A DNA stretch of 64,000 nt from Bacillus sp. ISL-18 (GTDB taxonomy: Bacteria; Bacillota; Bacilli; Bacillales; Cytobacillaceae). The stretch is taken from positions 87,268 through 151,267 of the forward strand of contig NZ_JAGGQG010000005.1 in assembly GCF_018613415.1 (NCBI RefSeq). Direction: 5' to 3'. Under the pieces are notes generated by a model. The model did not search any database. It had not been told where the DNA came from and worked only from the letters and a program-made list of their open reading frames with translations. The stretch's first letter is position 1; every line of letters starts with the position of its first letter. Shown here in pieces: positions 35,231 to 43,899 of this stretch. Both the position numbers and the translations under genes were made by a program.

Positions 35231-35521
35231 TCAATTAATACGCTTCTCGATTTCCTTCATTTTTTGAATTTGTTTTAAAATATAATCGTTATTTCTATTT
35301 TTAAAATCAGCTAAAACCTTTAACAAATCTTCAGTGTCTGTAAGAGAGTCCTTTTCATTTTCCATGTATTGTTCGAAAAGTGCTCCTTTTTGAATCAACC
35401 TTCTTGTTCTTTCCCGGCGATCTTCATTAGAGATTTTATATTCTAAGACTTTCTTTTTTTGCTCCAAAGCTTTTATTTTGTTCTCAAGTTTTTGTAACTC
35501 ATCATTTGACATTTTTATCAC
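35231..35521 (-). CDS. DUF3847-like coiled-coil mobilisation protein
   Basis: 96 aa. A lysine/glutamate coiled coil (about 6-35) is followed by RRERTRRLIQKGALFEQYM, the signature part of DUF3847, a family that regularly neighbours MobA/MobL relaxases in Firmicutes. It may act as relaxosome accessory. The ORF starts at 35521; the Met at residue 4 (35512) is an alternative. It is transcribed away from mobL, together with the 82-aa gene upstream (35530-35778), 8 bases apart. Confidence 0.75.
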   Translation of the reverse strand: MIKMSNDELQKLENKIKALEQKKKVLEYKISNEDRRERTRRLIQKGALFEQYMENEKDSLTDTEDLLKVLADFKNRNNDYILKQIQKMKEIEKRIN

Positions 35522-35529
35522 CCAAAGGT

Positions 35530-35778
35530 TTAATTGTTCGTTTCATCTGTTTCTAGCTCTTCGTTAGAGGAAGCAACCTCGTAATAAACCTTTACTTGGT
35601 CTTTAAATAAATCAATTAATATTTTTGCTTCACTAACATCTTCAATTCTCCAAGTATCCATTAAGTACTTACCAATTTCCCTTTGGGTATTGGTAAGTAT
35701 TCGTTTTTGTTTTTCTTTTAATTTTTTGATTTGCTCTTCGATGTCAGTTATTTTATTCGTTATATTTTGCTTTGGCAT
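35530..35778 (-). CDS. Small coiled-coil protein, MobC-like position
   Basis: 82 aa from ATG 35778 (MPKQNITNKI), preceded by AGAGGTG. Residues 8-35 are a Lys/Glu/Gln coiled coil, and the middle DVSEAKILIDLFKDQVKV is a short helix. It precedes the DUF3847-like gene and is divergent from mobL, the usual place for relaxosome accessory proteins (MobC type). The assignment rests on position only. Confidence 0.6.
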   Translation of the reverse strand: MPKQNITNKITDIEEQIKKLKEKQKRILTNTQREIGKYLMDTWRIEDVSEAKILIDLFKDQVKVYYEVASSNEELETDETNN

Positions 35779-35901
35779 TTTAGCACCTCTTTTTAGATAG
35801 TTTACTATATTATAGCATTTGAACCAAATGATGGGAAATGATATAATGGTCCCAATATCGGAGATTAGAGCGCACTTATATACCACTTCATAGTATTGTG
35901 C

Positions 35902-35928
35902 ATTGTCCCCTCCTTCTAAGGGGACAAT
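35902..35928. other. Candidate oriT inverted repeat
   Basis: ATTGTCCCCT and AGGGGACAAT form a perfect 10-base inverted repeat with a 7-base loop, 63 bases before the mobL start and in the divergent promoter region. Relaxases of this class nick beside such repeats. Nearby TTCGTGAGGCG and AATTCGC are possible nic-side sequence; the nic base cannot be told from sequence. It could instead be a regulatory hairpin. Confidence 0.5.
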
Positions 35929-35990
35929 TTCGTGAGGCGTCTAAAAAATTCGCTTTGCTCATGTTATTAAAAATTGAGGTGACTATCACT

Positions 35991-38006
35991 ATGGCAATCT
36001 ATCATTTCTCAAATCAGATCATTTCAAGGAAAAAACAACAGAATACAATAGCCGCTGCAGCTTATCGTTCTGGTGAAAGATTGATAGATGAAAGAACGAA
36101 TGAGGAAAAGCATTATAAAAGAAAAGTGAAACCGATTACTCATATTCTTGCGCCTAGTCATGCACCTCAGTGGGTCTATGACCGTCAACAGTTATGGAAT
36201 GAAGTGGAGAAGAAAGAAAAACAATGGAACGCTCAACTGGCTCGTGAAATCAATGTTGCGTTACCAAAAGAGTTATCTTATGCGGAACAAGAGAAATTAG
36301 CCATCGAATTTTGCACTGACATTTTTGTAAATGATGGGATGGTTGCCGATTTATCGATCCATCGTGATGATGAAGAAAACCCTCACTTTCATGTGATGTT
36401 AACGATCCGTCCATTCAATGAAGATGGATCATGGGGGAATAAACAAATGAAAGTAAAAGAAATGATTGATGGAAAACAACAAGTTAAAGCAGTACATATA
36501 ACAGATTGGAATACAAAAGAAAAACTGCTTTATTGGAGAGAACAATGGGCTCATTATGCCAATCGCTTTCTGGAGAAAGATGGATTATCTGAAAGAATCA
36601 CTCATTTATCAAATAAAGATAGAGGGATTGAGGTACTGCCAACGATTCATGAAGGTTTTGTTGCAAGACAGATGCAAAGTGAAGGCAAAGAATCAGATAG
36701 GATTAAAATGAATACTGACCGAAGAAAGTATAACCAAACGGTCATTGACCTTGAAGATGCTAAGAGAGAATTAAAAAGTAAAGAAAGAACAGAAAAGTTT
36801 GTTCGTCGATTTACTCCTTTAGAGAAAAAACAATTAAGTCAATCTGCAAAATCATTAAGAATGTTTGTAAACTTTGAAAATATTAACAACCGAAAGATAC
36901 AGTTAGAAAAATGGCAATACCGACTTGAATTTCATCAAGATTCCATAAATAAATATAAAAAATTAAATCGAATAGAGAAAGAAACAGAGCTGTTATATCG
37001 AGCAGAAGAAATTTTGGAAAAAGAAGCGAATCGATTTTTAGAACAATATTATCCTAATCTAAATAAAGAAGAATTATCTAAAGATCAAAAAATTGAACTT
37101 GTTGAAGTAACAGTTTCGCAAAATAAGTTGGTAAGCCACAACGAAATTGAAAATGTGATTAGGGCAGTAGAGAAAAAACAAATCGAAAGAGATCTTCACG
37201 GTTTATTAAATGATCGATCTTATTTTATTTTTGCTCTTCAAAAGAAAATGAAAAATGCAGAAGTTGAGTTTAATCAATTAAGAGTTACTAACGGTATTAA
37301 CTTTTCGGATGAATCTACCATCAGAAATGTTTCTGACCAAGTTTTAAATAGAATGCAATTGTTATTAAGTGAAAAAAGTAAAATGGAGAAATCCTTGGAA
37401 TTAATAGGTCGCAGTTACGATTACCAACTTGAAGAAATGTATCCTAATTGGGACGGCCGTCATTATTTGACTCTTGAACAAAAAGAATTCTTTGTCATGG
37501 CCAAAGAGTATTATGGAAGAATCATATTGCCAGAAGATTTTTCAACTATACCGAGAAAATATTCAAAAGAAGATCAGCAAAGAATTATTTTTTCTTTGTA
37601 TTGCATGAATAATAAAGAAGAGAAATTAACCATACAAAATCAATACAGGGAACTTTTAATTAATAACTATCCTGATTTTCAACTCGATAACAAATCCTAC
37701 ATGAATATGTTTTATCATGAATGTCTGAAGTTTTCTGATGAAATTGGATTAGAAAGAATGAATCAACTTCATAGCGTATTCGATGTTATATCGATTGAAG
37801 ATGTGGAAGAATCACGATATAAATCTTCTACCACCTTTACGGTATATTTCAATAATGATCAAAGTTACTTTCCAGCTCATGGTTCTGATTTCTTTTCTAT
37901 CCTTGAAAGTGCCATTCGTGAAGCTGATCGCAAATGGAGGGAAGATGAATTTGAACAACAACATAAAAACAAGAGGAATAAGCGACAAAAAGGTATGGAT
38001 CGTTAG
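35991..38006 (+). CDS. mobL: MobA/MobL family relaxase
   Basis: 671 aa from ATG 35991 (MAIYHFSNQI) with GAGGTGA eight bases upstream; the open frame begins earlier at 35898 inside the inverted repeat. The N-terminal 250 residues are the relaxase domain: the family start AIYHFS, AAAYRSGE, the catalytic-site helix VNDGMVADLSIH, and the HUH-type metal site NPHFHVMLTIRP (about 131-142). The C-terminal 400 residues are helical and charged, probably DNA- or coupling-protein-binding. It cleaves and transfers one strand at oriT. No type IV secretion genes are in the window, so the element would be mobilised by another. Confidence 0.92.
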   Translation: MAIYHFSNQIISRKKQQNTIAAAAYRSGERLIDERTNEEKHYKRKVKPITHILAPSHAPQWVYDRQQLWNEVEKKEKQWNAQLAREINVALPKELSYAEQEKLAIEFCTDIFVNDGMVADLSIHRDDEENPHFHVMLTIRPFNEDGSWGNKQMKVKEMIDGKQQVKAVHITDWNTKEKLLYWREQWAHYANRFLEKDGLSERITHLSNKDRGIEVLPTIHEGFVARQMQSEGKESDRIKMNTDRRKYNQTVIDLEDAKRELKSKERTEKFVRRFTPLEKKQLSQSAKSLRMFVNFENINNRKIQLEKWQYRLEFHQDSINKYKKLNRIEKETELLYRAEEILEKEANRFLEQYYPNLNKEELSKDQKIELVEVTVSQNKLVSHNEIENVIRAVEKKQIERDLHGLLNDRSYFIFALQKKMKNAEVEFNQLRVTNGINFSDESTIRNVSDQVLNRMQLLLSEKSKMEKSLELIGRSYDYQLEEMYPNWDGRHYLTLEQKEFFVMAKEYYGRIILPEDFSTIPRKYSKEDQQRIIFSLYCMNNKEEKLTIQNQYRELLINNYPDFQLDNKSYMNMFYHECLKFSDEIGLERMNQLHSVFDVISIEDVEESRYKSSTTFTVYFNNDQSYFPAHGSDFFSILESAIREADRKWREDEFEQQHKNKRNKRQKGMDR

Positions 38007-38479
38007 TTGAAGCCACCCACTGATTATTTACCTAATAATCTATTTGCGTTAAGGAATATTTCCGTTGATCAGTTCATGAACTATTATTACAAAAGCCATA
38101 TACAAGTCGTCTTCATATAGATGCAGATATTCTTTCTTTTAGAAGATAGATTATTTGTTCCATGTTAACTGTAATGAGGTCTTGACAATCCCATCCAAAG
38201 CACTCCGAATGGTCCGCCAGGATTAGGATTCTTGTTGAAAAACGTGTATGTACCATTAAGTGTTGAGGACAATATTTTTCCAACCGCAATTGGGAAAGTT
38301 TTTAAAATCCTTTTACGATTCAAAAGTATAACTGGTGTTTTGATTTGATACATCAATTTATTCCGGCATGAAAATCAACTCCATTTTTTGAATACAGTAT
38401 TGAAGTAAATCAGGCATATGTTTATTATCAACAATTGGTGGATAGTTAATAAGAAAAGAAAACCAAACTTATTAATGTC

Positions 38480-38640
38480 ATAAGGCTCATGATTGCTAGG
38501 TAGAGAAATAGTCGCAGTCTTGCCCTTCCACGCTTTGAAGTGAAAATCTGACTTCCATTTCGCCTGAACTTGCTTCAACTAGATGTAATCCCACATGGCG
38601 TAATAGAGAGTTTCCGTGAGAAAAGCAACCTGCTGGAGAG
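38480..38640 (-). pseudogene. IS110-type transposase fragment
   Basis: Minus-strand sequence parallels the IS110 copy at 39931-40080: CATTTCGCCTGAACTTGCTT resembles CCACTTACCCGAGCTTGCTT, and CATGGCGTAATAGAGAG resembles CATGACGTAGTAAAGAA. Only about 50 codons of the C-terminal half (GKxxxSKRGRSRLRRFLY region) remain, with frameshifts. The surrounding 38007-38842 holds nothing else recognisable. Confidence 0.6.
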
Positions 38641-38848
38641 CAAGTACTTTTTCAATTTTTAGAGAATAGATAAGGTTATGGAAAAATACATCTTATTTCG
38701 TCAAAGAGCCAGTCCTAGTATTATTTCTCATGAAAAAGCAGGAATTTACCTTTCATTTATCTAATCTAATTAAGTGACAAACATGTAGAACGTATGTTAC
38801 GTTTTTATCCCTACATAATTTAAAAATAATAAGAAGAGGTGTTTGAAT

Positions 38849-39121
38849 ATGAATAAAACAGAACTAGTGAATGCTGTTGTAGCACAAACAGAATTAACAA
38901 AGAAAGATGCTGCATATGCGGTCGATGCATTGTTTGAAACCATCTCTAATACTCTTGCTAAAGAAGAGAAAATCCAGTTGATTGGATTTGGCACATTTGA
39001 AGTGCGTGAGCGTGCAGCTCGAACAGGCCGTAACCCACAAACTGGTGAAGAAATTCAGATTTCTGCTTCTAAAATTCCAGCTTTTAAACCAGGCAAGGAA
39101 TTAAAAGAAGCTGTTAAATAA
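38849..39121 (+). CDS. hup: HU-type DNA-binding protein
   Basis: 90 aa from ATG 38849 ([10 protein letters not shown]), GAGGTG nine bases upstream; the in-frame TTG at 38843 is too close to that site. Full HU signature: the two-helix body, [20 protein letters not shown] at about 46-65 (the DNA-binding arm) and [15 protein letters not shown] at the end. HU bends and compacts DNA as a homodimer. A second HU besides the chromosomal HBsu is frequent on large Bacillus plasmids. Clear terminator follows. Confidence 0.95.
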   Translation: MNKTELVNAVVAQTELTKKDAAYAVDALFETISNTLAKEEKIQLIGFGTFEVRERAARTGRNPQTGEEIQISASKIPAFKPGKELKEAVK

Positions 39122-39144
39122 GTTTGTATAGTTCTTAAAGAAGT

Positions 39145-39176
39145 GGCTCTAAGGAATAATCCCTAGAGTCTTTTTG
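39145..39176 (+). terminator. Terminator of the HU gene
   Basis: GGCTCTAAGG pairs with CCCTAGAGTC with one mismatch and one G-T pair, followed by TTTTT. Confidence 0.75.
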
Positions 39177-39454
39177 AGTTTAAAATAGTGTGGTCTAACG
39201 GAGGGAGGCATTTTGGTCATACGGCAATATAATTAAATAGGGATCAGGAGGAAATTGAATAAGTTATCAAAGTAGATTGTGAATAATTTCACTTAAACTC
39301 CCTCAGTTTAATACGATTTTCTCGCAAATGCTCGCTTATTCGCAGGATTTCATAACCCTTGATATGGATTTAACGATTAAATGAAATGAGTTTAGGTTAT
39401 TATGGCTCCGTGAAGGCATAGTTAAATAAAGGAGTGATATTCAACTCCACATTT

Positions 39455-39635
39455 TACCATATGATGTACATTCTCCACGCCGCCCCTGGAGGCTTTCCCT
39501 CCCATGTCTCAACGAGTCATTTGCCCTATCATTCCTTCGTCATGCCTATCCAAGGGGTGGAGGCCAGTTATGCTAACGGGATGGGTCAGTGCCCTTTTGT
39601 TTAAGTAATCTGGTACTCCGTACATATTTGAAATC
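39455..39635 (-). ncRNA. Guide-RNA-like 3' region of IS110 copy A
   Basis: On the minus strand, 120-290 bases after the transposase stop. It aligns with the 3' region of copy B (42606-42780) without gaps over 39 bases and well beyond (GACGAAGGAAT, CATGGGAGGG, CCTCCA are shared). The main difference is an 8-base block between conserved GACCC and AGCAT: ATCCCGTT here. CCCGTTAGCAT also occurs at the element's 5' flank (minus strand of 41128-41138), as expected for a target guide in bridge/seek RNAs of IS110/IS1111 elements. Confidence 0.6.
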
Positions 39636-39750
39636 CTACGAATAAGCCAACATTCAATAATTGTATAAATTAATAATCACTCTTTAATCTTATTTATTGG
39701 AGTTTCCCTTTCGGGGAAACTAGAAAGTGTTTCTAAGAATCTAATAGTTT

Positions 39751-41024
39751 TTATGCTGCTAAAGAAGTTATAGGTTGTAATTTTTCTGGACGATAAGATT
39801 CATTTCGTTTAGCTATTCCTACAAATACCCGAGCCAGTTTACCAACCAATTTCATAATTGAATTCATCTTCTTGATTTTTTTCACCTTAACATTAGTGGC
39901 ATGTAAAGATTTAAACTCAGGGTTGTTCATGACTAGGCTCATCGTCGCTAAGTAGAGGAAACGCCGCAGTCTAGACCTTCCACGTTTAGAAATGACAATT
40001 TGACCTTTCCACTTACCCGAGCTTGCTTCAGCTAGGTGTAATCCTGCATGACGTAGTAAAGAATTCCCGTGGGAAAAACCACTTAAATCTCCAGCTTCTC
40101 CTAATATACCAGCCAATGAAATCTCACTAATTCCTTTAATAGTAAGCAATTGATGTGCATATGGAATATGTTTAAGTGCTTCTGTGACTTGTTGTTCAAC
40201 TCTATCGAGTTGTGTTGTTGAGAGATCATATTCCTCTAGTAATTGTTGTAGATGAAATTTATAAGCATCAAGTGCTTGCCTAGTGCCGATTGAACGTTTA
40301 GCTAAATGAATAAGTAATTGGGCTTTTTTTAATCCAGGCTGTCTCTTCATCAATGACTTCCACCCGATAACAACGTTATGAGGTTGTAACGAACGCAATT
40401 CCATCGGGGTAGGAAATAAGCGAAGGGTTGCGATTGCTCCTTTACCAGTCACATCTTTAAATACTTGTCGGAGCTCAGGAAAGACAACGTCTACCCAACG
40501 ATTTATTTGGTTGATTGAACTTACGAGACGCTTAACAATCACGTCACGGTTAGACATAAGGACTCGAAGTTCTTCAAATGATTCAGAAGTTGGACGAACG
40601 ATGGAATAGTAACCATTCTTCACCATATCAGCGATAACTAGTGCATCTTTTTTATCGCTTTTGGACTGGGTATTATCTCGGTTCTCTTTATTTCTTTTTA
40701 CATGGTACGGATTTACTGTTACTACATCAATATTCTGTTCGAAAAGCCATTTTGATAGATTAATCCAGTAATGTCCCGTAGGTTCCATTCCGACTAAAGC
40801 TGTATCTAGTTATTTGTCCTTTTTAGTTTGTTAATCCAGTGCAATAAAATAGTAAATCCATCTTCGTTATTTTCAAATGTAAGGGGATCACCGACTACAA
40901 TTCCACGGAAATTCACTGCTCGAGCGACGTGAAATTGTTGAGCGATGTCTACACCAACCACGAGGTGTTTATCGGAAATTCTTTCTATTAGTTGATTTTG
41001 TTTGTCTTGCATTTTAAACTTCAT
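39751..41024 (-). pseudogene. IS110-type transposase, copy A (frameshifted)
   Basis: Two frames that join with a one-base shift near 40795-40806. The first (from ATG 41024, AGGAGG upstream) holds VVGVDIA, the first Asp of the DEDD RuvC-like domain. The second holds VGMEPTGHYW, KSDKKDALVIADMV with the remaining acidic residues, and the C-terminal transposase_20 part (LLTIKGISEISLAGILGEAG ... RGRSRLRRFLY). IS110 transposases recombine without a flanking duplication. The shift disrupts the catalytic domain, so the copy is probably dead unless it is a reading error or programmed shift. Confidence 0.85.
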
Positions 41025-41127
41025 AGTAGGGGTTCCTCCTAAGGTTTTGAGTTAGAGTGGTGTCTATACTCATATCTTACTGAGGAGCTCTTTTTTTATC
41101 AAAGTCAATAATTAACTCTCTACAGGA

Positions 41128-41145
41128 ATGCTAACGGGGCAGCAT
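41128..41145. repeat. Shared target remnant between the two IS110 copies
   Basis: ATGCTAACGGGGCAGCAT. It is a piece of the cassette-type repeat (compare GCTAACGGGGCAGAATT at 28531). With the identical IS starts TCCTGT on both sides it forms a perfect ACAGGAATGC / GCATTCCTGT inverted repeat. Each IS guide region matches the half that lies in front of it. Confidence 0.65.
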
Positions 41146-41260
41146 TCCTGTAATGAGTGAAAATGAGGTTTGAACAAAAAAATAACCTCTTGGTAGAATA
41201 AGAGTGTCCGGAAGCTGGCCAGCAAAAAGGACAACACTCAAAAACCAGGAGGCTTATAAA

Positions 41261-42554
41261 ATGAATTATAACCAAAATAAGAATATCGCTCAAATAACTT
41301 CTCAAACACTTATTATAGGTGTGGATATTGCTAAATTCAAGCATGTGGCACGTGCCCAGGACTTTAGAGGAATGGAGTTCGGATCACCTTGCTATTTTGA
41401 AAACTCAAAAAGAGGGGTTCGGTCATTTTCTTAATTGGATTTCTGAACTGAAGAGAGAACAAGCCATGGAAAAAGTGATGGTTGGAATGGAACCAACTGG
41501 CCACTATTGGTTTAACCTGGCACATATTCTGAAAGAAAATGAGATTAAGTTTGTAGTAGTCAATCCCTTGCACGTAAAGAAAAGCAAGGAACTGGATGAT
41601 AATTCACCAACTAAAAATGATGTAAAAGACGCAAAAGTCATTGCCCAGCTGGTAAAGGACGGAAGATACGCTGAACCTACGATACCGCAAGGAGTATATG
41701 CCGAGCTCCGGGTGGCGAAGAAAATACGCGATCTTCTAACGGATGACCTACAAACGGTCCAAGGACAGGTTCACAACTGGATTGACCGGTACTTTCCAGA
41801 ATTTCTATCGGTCTTTAAGAAGTGGGAAGGGAAGGCAGCCTTACAATTCTTAAAACTATATGCTTTACCTCATGAAATAATAAAATTCTCTGATCAAGAA
41901 CTGCTAACCCACCTTAGAAAAGCCGTTACCCGGAGTGTGGGGCTTAGTAAAATCCGAGGGTTAAAGCAAGCTGCCAGTAAGTCCATCGGACTTCGGCAAG
42001 GATCTGACATGGCCAAACTGGAGCTGAAAATGTTACTAGATAAATATGAACTCATCCAGCTTAAATTTGAAGAATTGGATGCGAAAATAGATGTATTACT
42101 TGATGAAATACCTGGAGTACCACAAATGTTGGCCATTAAAGGTGTCGGGAGGGATACAGTTGCCGGTTTCTTTGCGGAAGTGGGTGACCTGAATGATTAT
42201 ACCCATCCCAGACAAATTATTAAGCTGGCTGGCTTAAGTTTAAAAGAAAATACATCCGGTAAGCACAAGGGGAAAACGACCATCACAAAGAGGGGCCGTA
42301 AGAAACTAAGGGCCCTGTTATTTAGGGTATGTATGATACTAGTAGCTAAGAATTCAGCGTTTAAAGCATTACATGCCTACTATACTCAACGTTCTGATAA
42401 TCCATTAAAGAAAATGCAATCCCTTATTGCTTTATGTAATAAACTAATCCGTATTTTCTGCATAGGTAAAAAGAAATTTGAATTTAGTGAAGAAAAGATG
42501 TTAAAGGATATTCCTCATTTGTCGGTATCAAAGAAGGTAGAAATGGCAGCCTAA
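41261..42554 (+). pseudogene. IS110-type transposase, copy B (frameshifted in an A run)
   Basis: From ATG 41261 (GGAGG upstream) the first frame gives LIIGVDIAKFKHVARAQDF and stops at 41434. Removing one A from TCAAAAAG near 41408-41413 continues smoothly into FGHFLNWISELKREQ, VMVGMEPTGHYW, KNDVKDAKVIAQLV and the C-terminal IKGVGRDTVAGFFAEVGD. Complete apart from this single-base insertion, so inactivation may be recent, or the A run may be a sequencing error. Only about 40-50% identical to copy A. Confidence 0.85.
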
Positions 42555-42605
42555 CTTTGGTTTAGTTTAGATAAGTAGTAGTTCTGTTTTTATAGATTTG
42601 GAGAC

Positions 42606-42780
42606 ATATGAAGCACGGATTAGTCGGCAAAGCAACTAAATTACGGGCTTGGACCCTGTGGGGCAGCATGGCTGACATCCACCTCATGGAAAGGTTGGAC
42701 GAAGGAATTTGAGAGCGAAGACTCTGTGAGGCATGGGAGGGTTGACCTCCATGAGTAAATGTGGACATCCACCAGTGCGG
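42606..42780 (+). ncRNA. Guide-RNA-like 3' region of IS110 copy B
   Basis: Non-coding, 50-225 bases after the transposase stop. It is highly similar to 39455-39635 (minus) except at the 8-base block between GACCC and AGCAT, here TGTGGGGC. GGGGCAGCAT also occurs at 41136-41145, the element's own 5' flank. Stems CATGGGAGG/CCTCCATG and GTGGACATCCAC are visible. It fits the seek/bridge RNA of IS110/IS1111 elements; expression and folding not shown. Confidence 0.6.
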
Positions 42781-42899
42781 TTATATTTTTACTCATCTAC
42801 CATTTTCTGCAAGGGACTGGTTAGTGGGTTATAGCTCTTTTTTCTCCTAGAGTCCAATTTTATCCTTTGGAGTAATATCTACCCACCAATATAGCAATC

Positions 42900-42990
42900 A
42901 CTTGTAAATAAACTACTAAGAAAATCTAAGAAAAACGGAGAAATCGGGAGATTTCGCTTGCTTTATTGAGGGAGGTTAGTTGAAGAAAGA
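42900..42990 (+). repeat. Long variant of the intergenic repeat
   Basis: CTAAGAAAATCTAAGAAAAA, then AAATCGGGAGATTTCGCTTG and TTTATTGAGGGAGGTTAGTT with GAAGAAAG. The same order, reversed, is at 63905-64000. Confidence 0.55.
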
Positions 42991-43123
42991 TATTTGTGTA
43001 CATAAAAATGAAAAATTTATTGAAAGGATCATACTGATTGGGTTAAAGCGCATAGAACAATAGATATCTGTTAGCCGGAAAACCGAATCCTTTACATCGC
43101 ATTTATTTCATGATAGTATTTAA

Positions 43124-43139
43124 TTCGATTTATATCGAA
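43124..43139. promoter_or_regulatory. Possible ArsR operator
   Basis: TTCGATTTATATCGAA is an inverted repeat with a 4-base spacer, about 50 bases before the arsR-type gene. Related AT-rich repeats follow the gene (CATATTTCTA/TTAGAAATATG at 43685-43711). Confidence 0.5.
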
Positions 43140-43186
43140 ATACTTAAGGTAAAACTTTTTATATTAGAGAAAGGAGTACACCAAAA

Positions 43187-43474
43187 ATGGATATTGATCA
43201 AATTGTTAAGGTACATAAGGCTTTGGGGGATAGTACCCGATACAAAATTATCCAAATTATTGGTAAGGAAAATAGTTTGTGTCCAGCACAGCTTGAAGGC
43301 CATCTTGATGGTATTCCTTTATCCACCTTATCTCATCATTTAAAGCAATTATCTGATTGTGGTGTTTTAAATCCCGAGAAGCGAGGAACCTATATTTTTT
43401 ATAGTTTGAATGAGGATATTATAAAAAAATTTGTACCTGAATTATATGATATTTCCATTAAACCGAAATCATAA
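43187..43474 (+). CDS. ArsR-family transcriptional regulator
   Basis: 95 aa winged-helix protein: HKALGDSTRYKIIQII, then the recognition helix region GIPLSTLSHHLKQLSDCGVL and the wing KRGTYIFYSL. Start ATG 43187 has AAAGGAG ten bases upstream. There is no CxC metal site of the ArsR/CadC kind; single cysteines at about residues 32 and 64. It may therefore respond to redox or an organic ligand rather than metal. It precedes the LLM monooxygenase and MFS exporter, its likely targets. A palindrome lies upstream. Confidence 0.88.
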   Translation: MDIDQIVKVHKALGDSTRYKIIQIIGKENSLCPAQLEGHLDGIPLSTLSHHLKQLSDCGVLNPEKRGTYIFYSLNEDIIKKFVPELYDISIKPKS

Positions 43475-43684
43475 ATATAATAATTCTGTATTTATATGGA
43501 ATTATTTTTTTGTTTGTTATTTCTATTTTTTTCGAAATATAAAATGTTATATCTTAAAAGGGTCGGAGGTTTGATAATATGACGTCTCCTTAAATTCCGA
43601 TAATTTGAATTTATTCGTTTAAAATTTTGTTTTTATATTTTGGTATGCGATATGGAATCAAGTAATCATAATTTAAACTGAGTC

Positions 43685-43711
43685 ATATTTCTATATTTTT
43701 AGAAATATGGA
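43685..43711. promoter_or_regulatory. AT-rich palindrome before the monooxygenase gene
   Basis: CATATTTCTA and TTAGAAATATG flank a short spacer. It could be an operator of the ArsR-type regulator for the downstream genes. The rest of 43475-43899 has no gene. Confidence 0.35.
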
Positions 43712-43899
43712 ATTATAAAATGCTGAGCTGTTAAAGGTTTTATGTACTTAACCGCACTAAAAAGTGGAACAGTGGAAGGCCGAAACATGGTCATCATATT
43801 CCCTCCTTCCACTGTTAAACAATAATTACTAGGTGGAAAATTTAACCTTACGGGTAATTAACTAACCAAAATAGACAAAAAGAAAGGAAAAAGGTATGA

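Larger units (their letters stand above)
39455..41127 (-). mobile_element. IS110-type element, copy A
   Basis: About 1.65 kb; the right end in the plus coordinates is at TCCTGTAGA (minus strand, near 41122-41127), the other end is uncertain (39415-39480). Contains the transposase pseudogene 39751-41024 and the guide-like 3' region. The 39699-39723 hairpin (AGTTTCCC/GGGAAACT) is within its 3' non-coding part. It sits head-to-head with copy B; the two share 18 bases of target sequence. Confidence 0.65.
41146..42790 (+). mobile_element. IS110-type element, copy B
   Basis: About 1.6 kb, starting TCCTGTAATGAG next to the shared target remnant; the 3' end is uncertain (about 42790-42830). The 5' leader (41160-41255) has stems GAGGTT/AACCTC and GAGTGTCC/GGACAACACTC. 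It contains the transposase 41261-42554 and the guide-like region 42606-42780. Confidence 0.65.

Noticed and set aside
40806..41434. The short first frames of both IS110 transposases as separate genes
   Set aside because: Each continues with full homology in the next frame after a one-base shift, so they are parts of broken genes.
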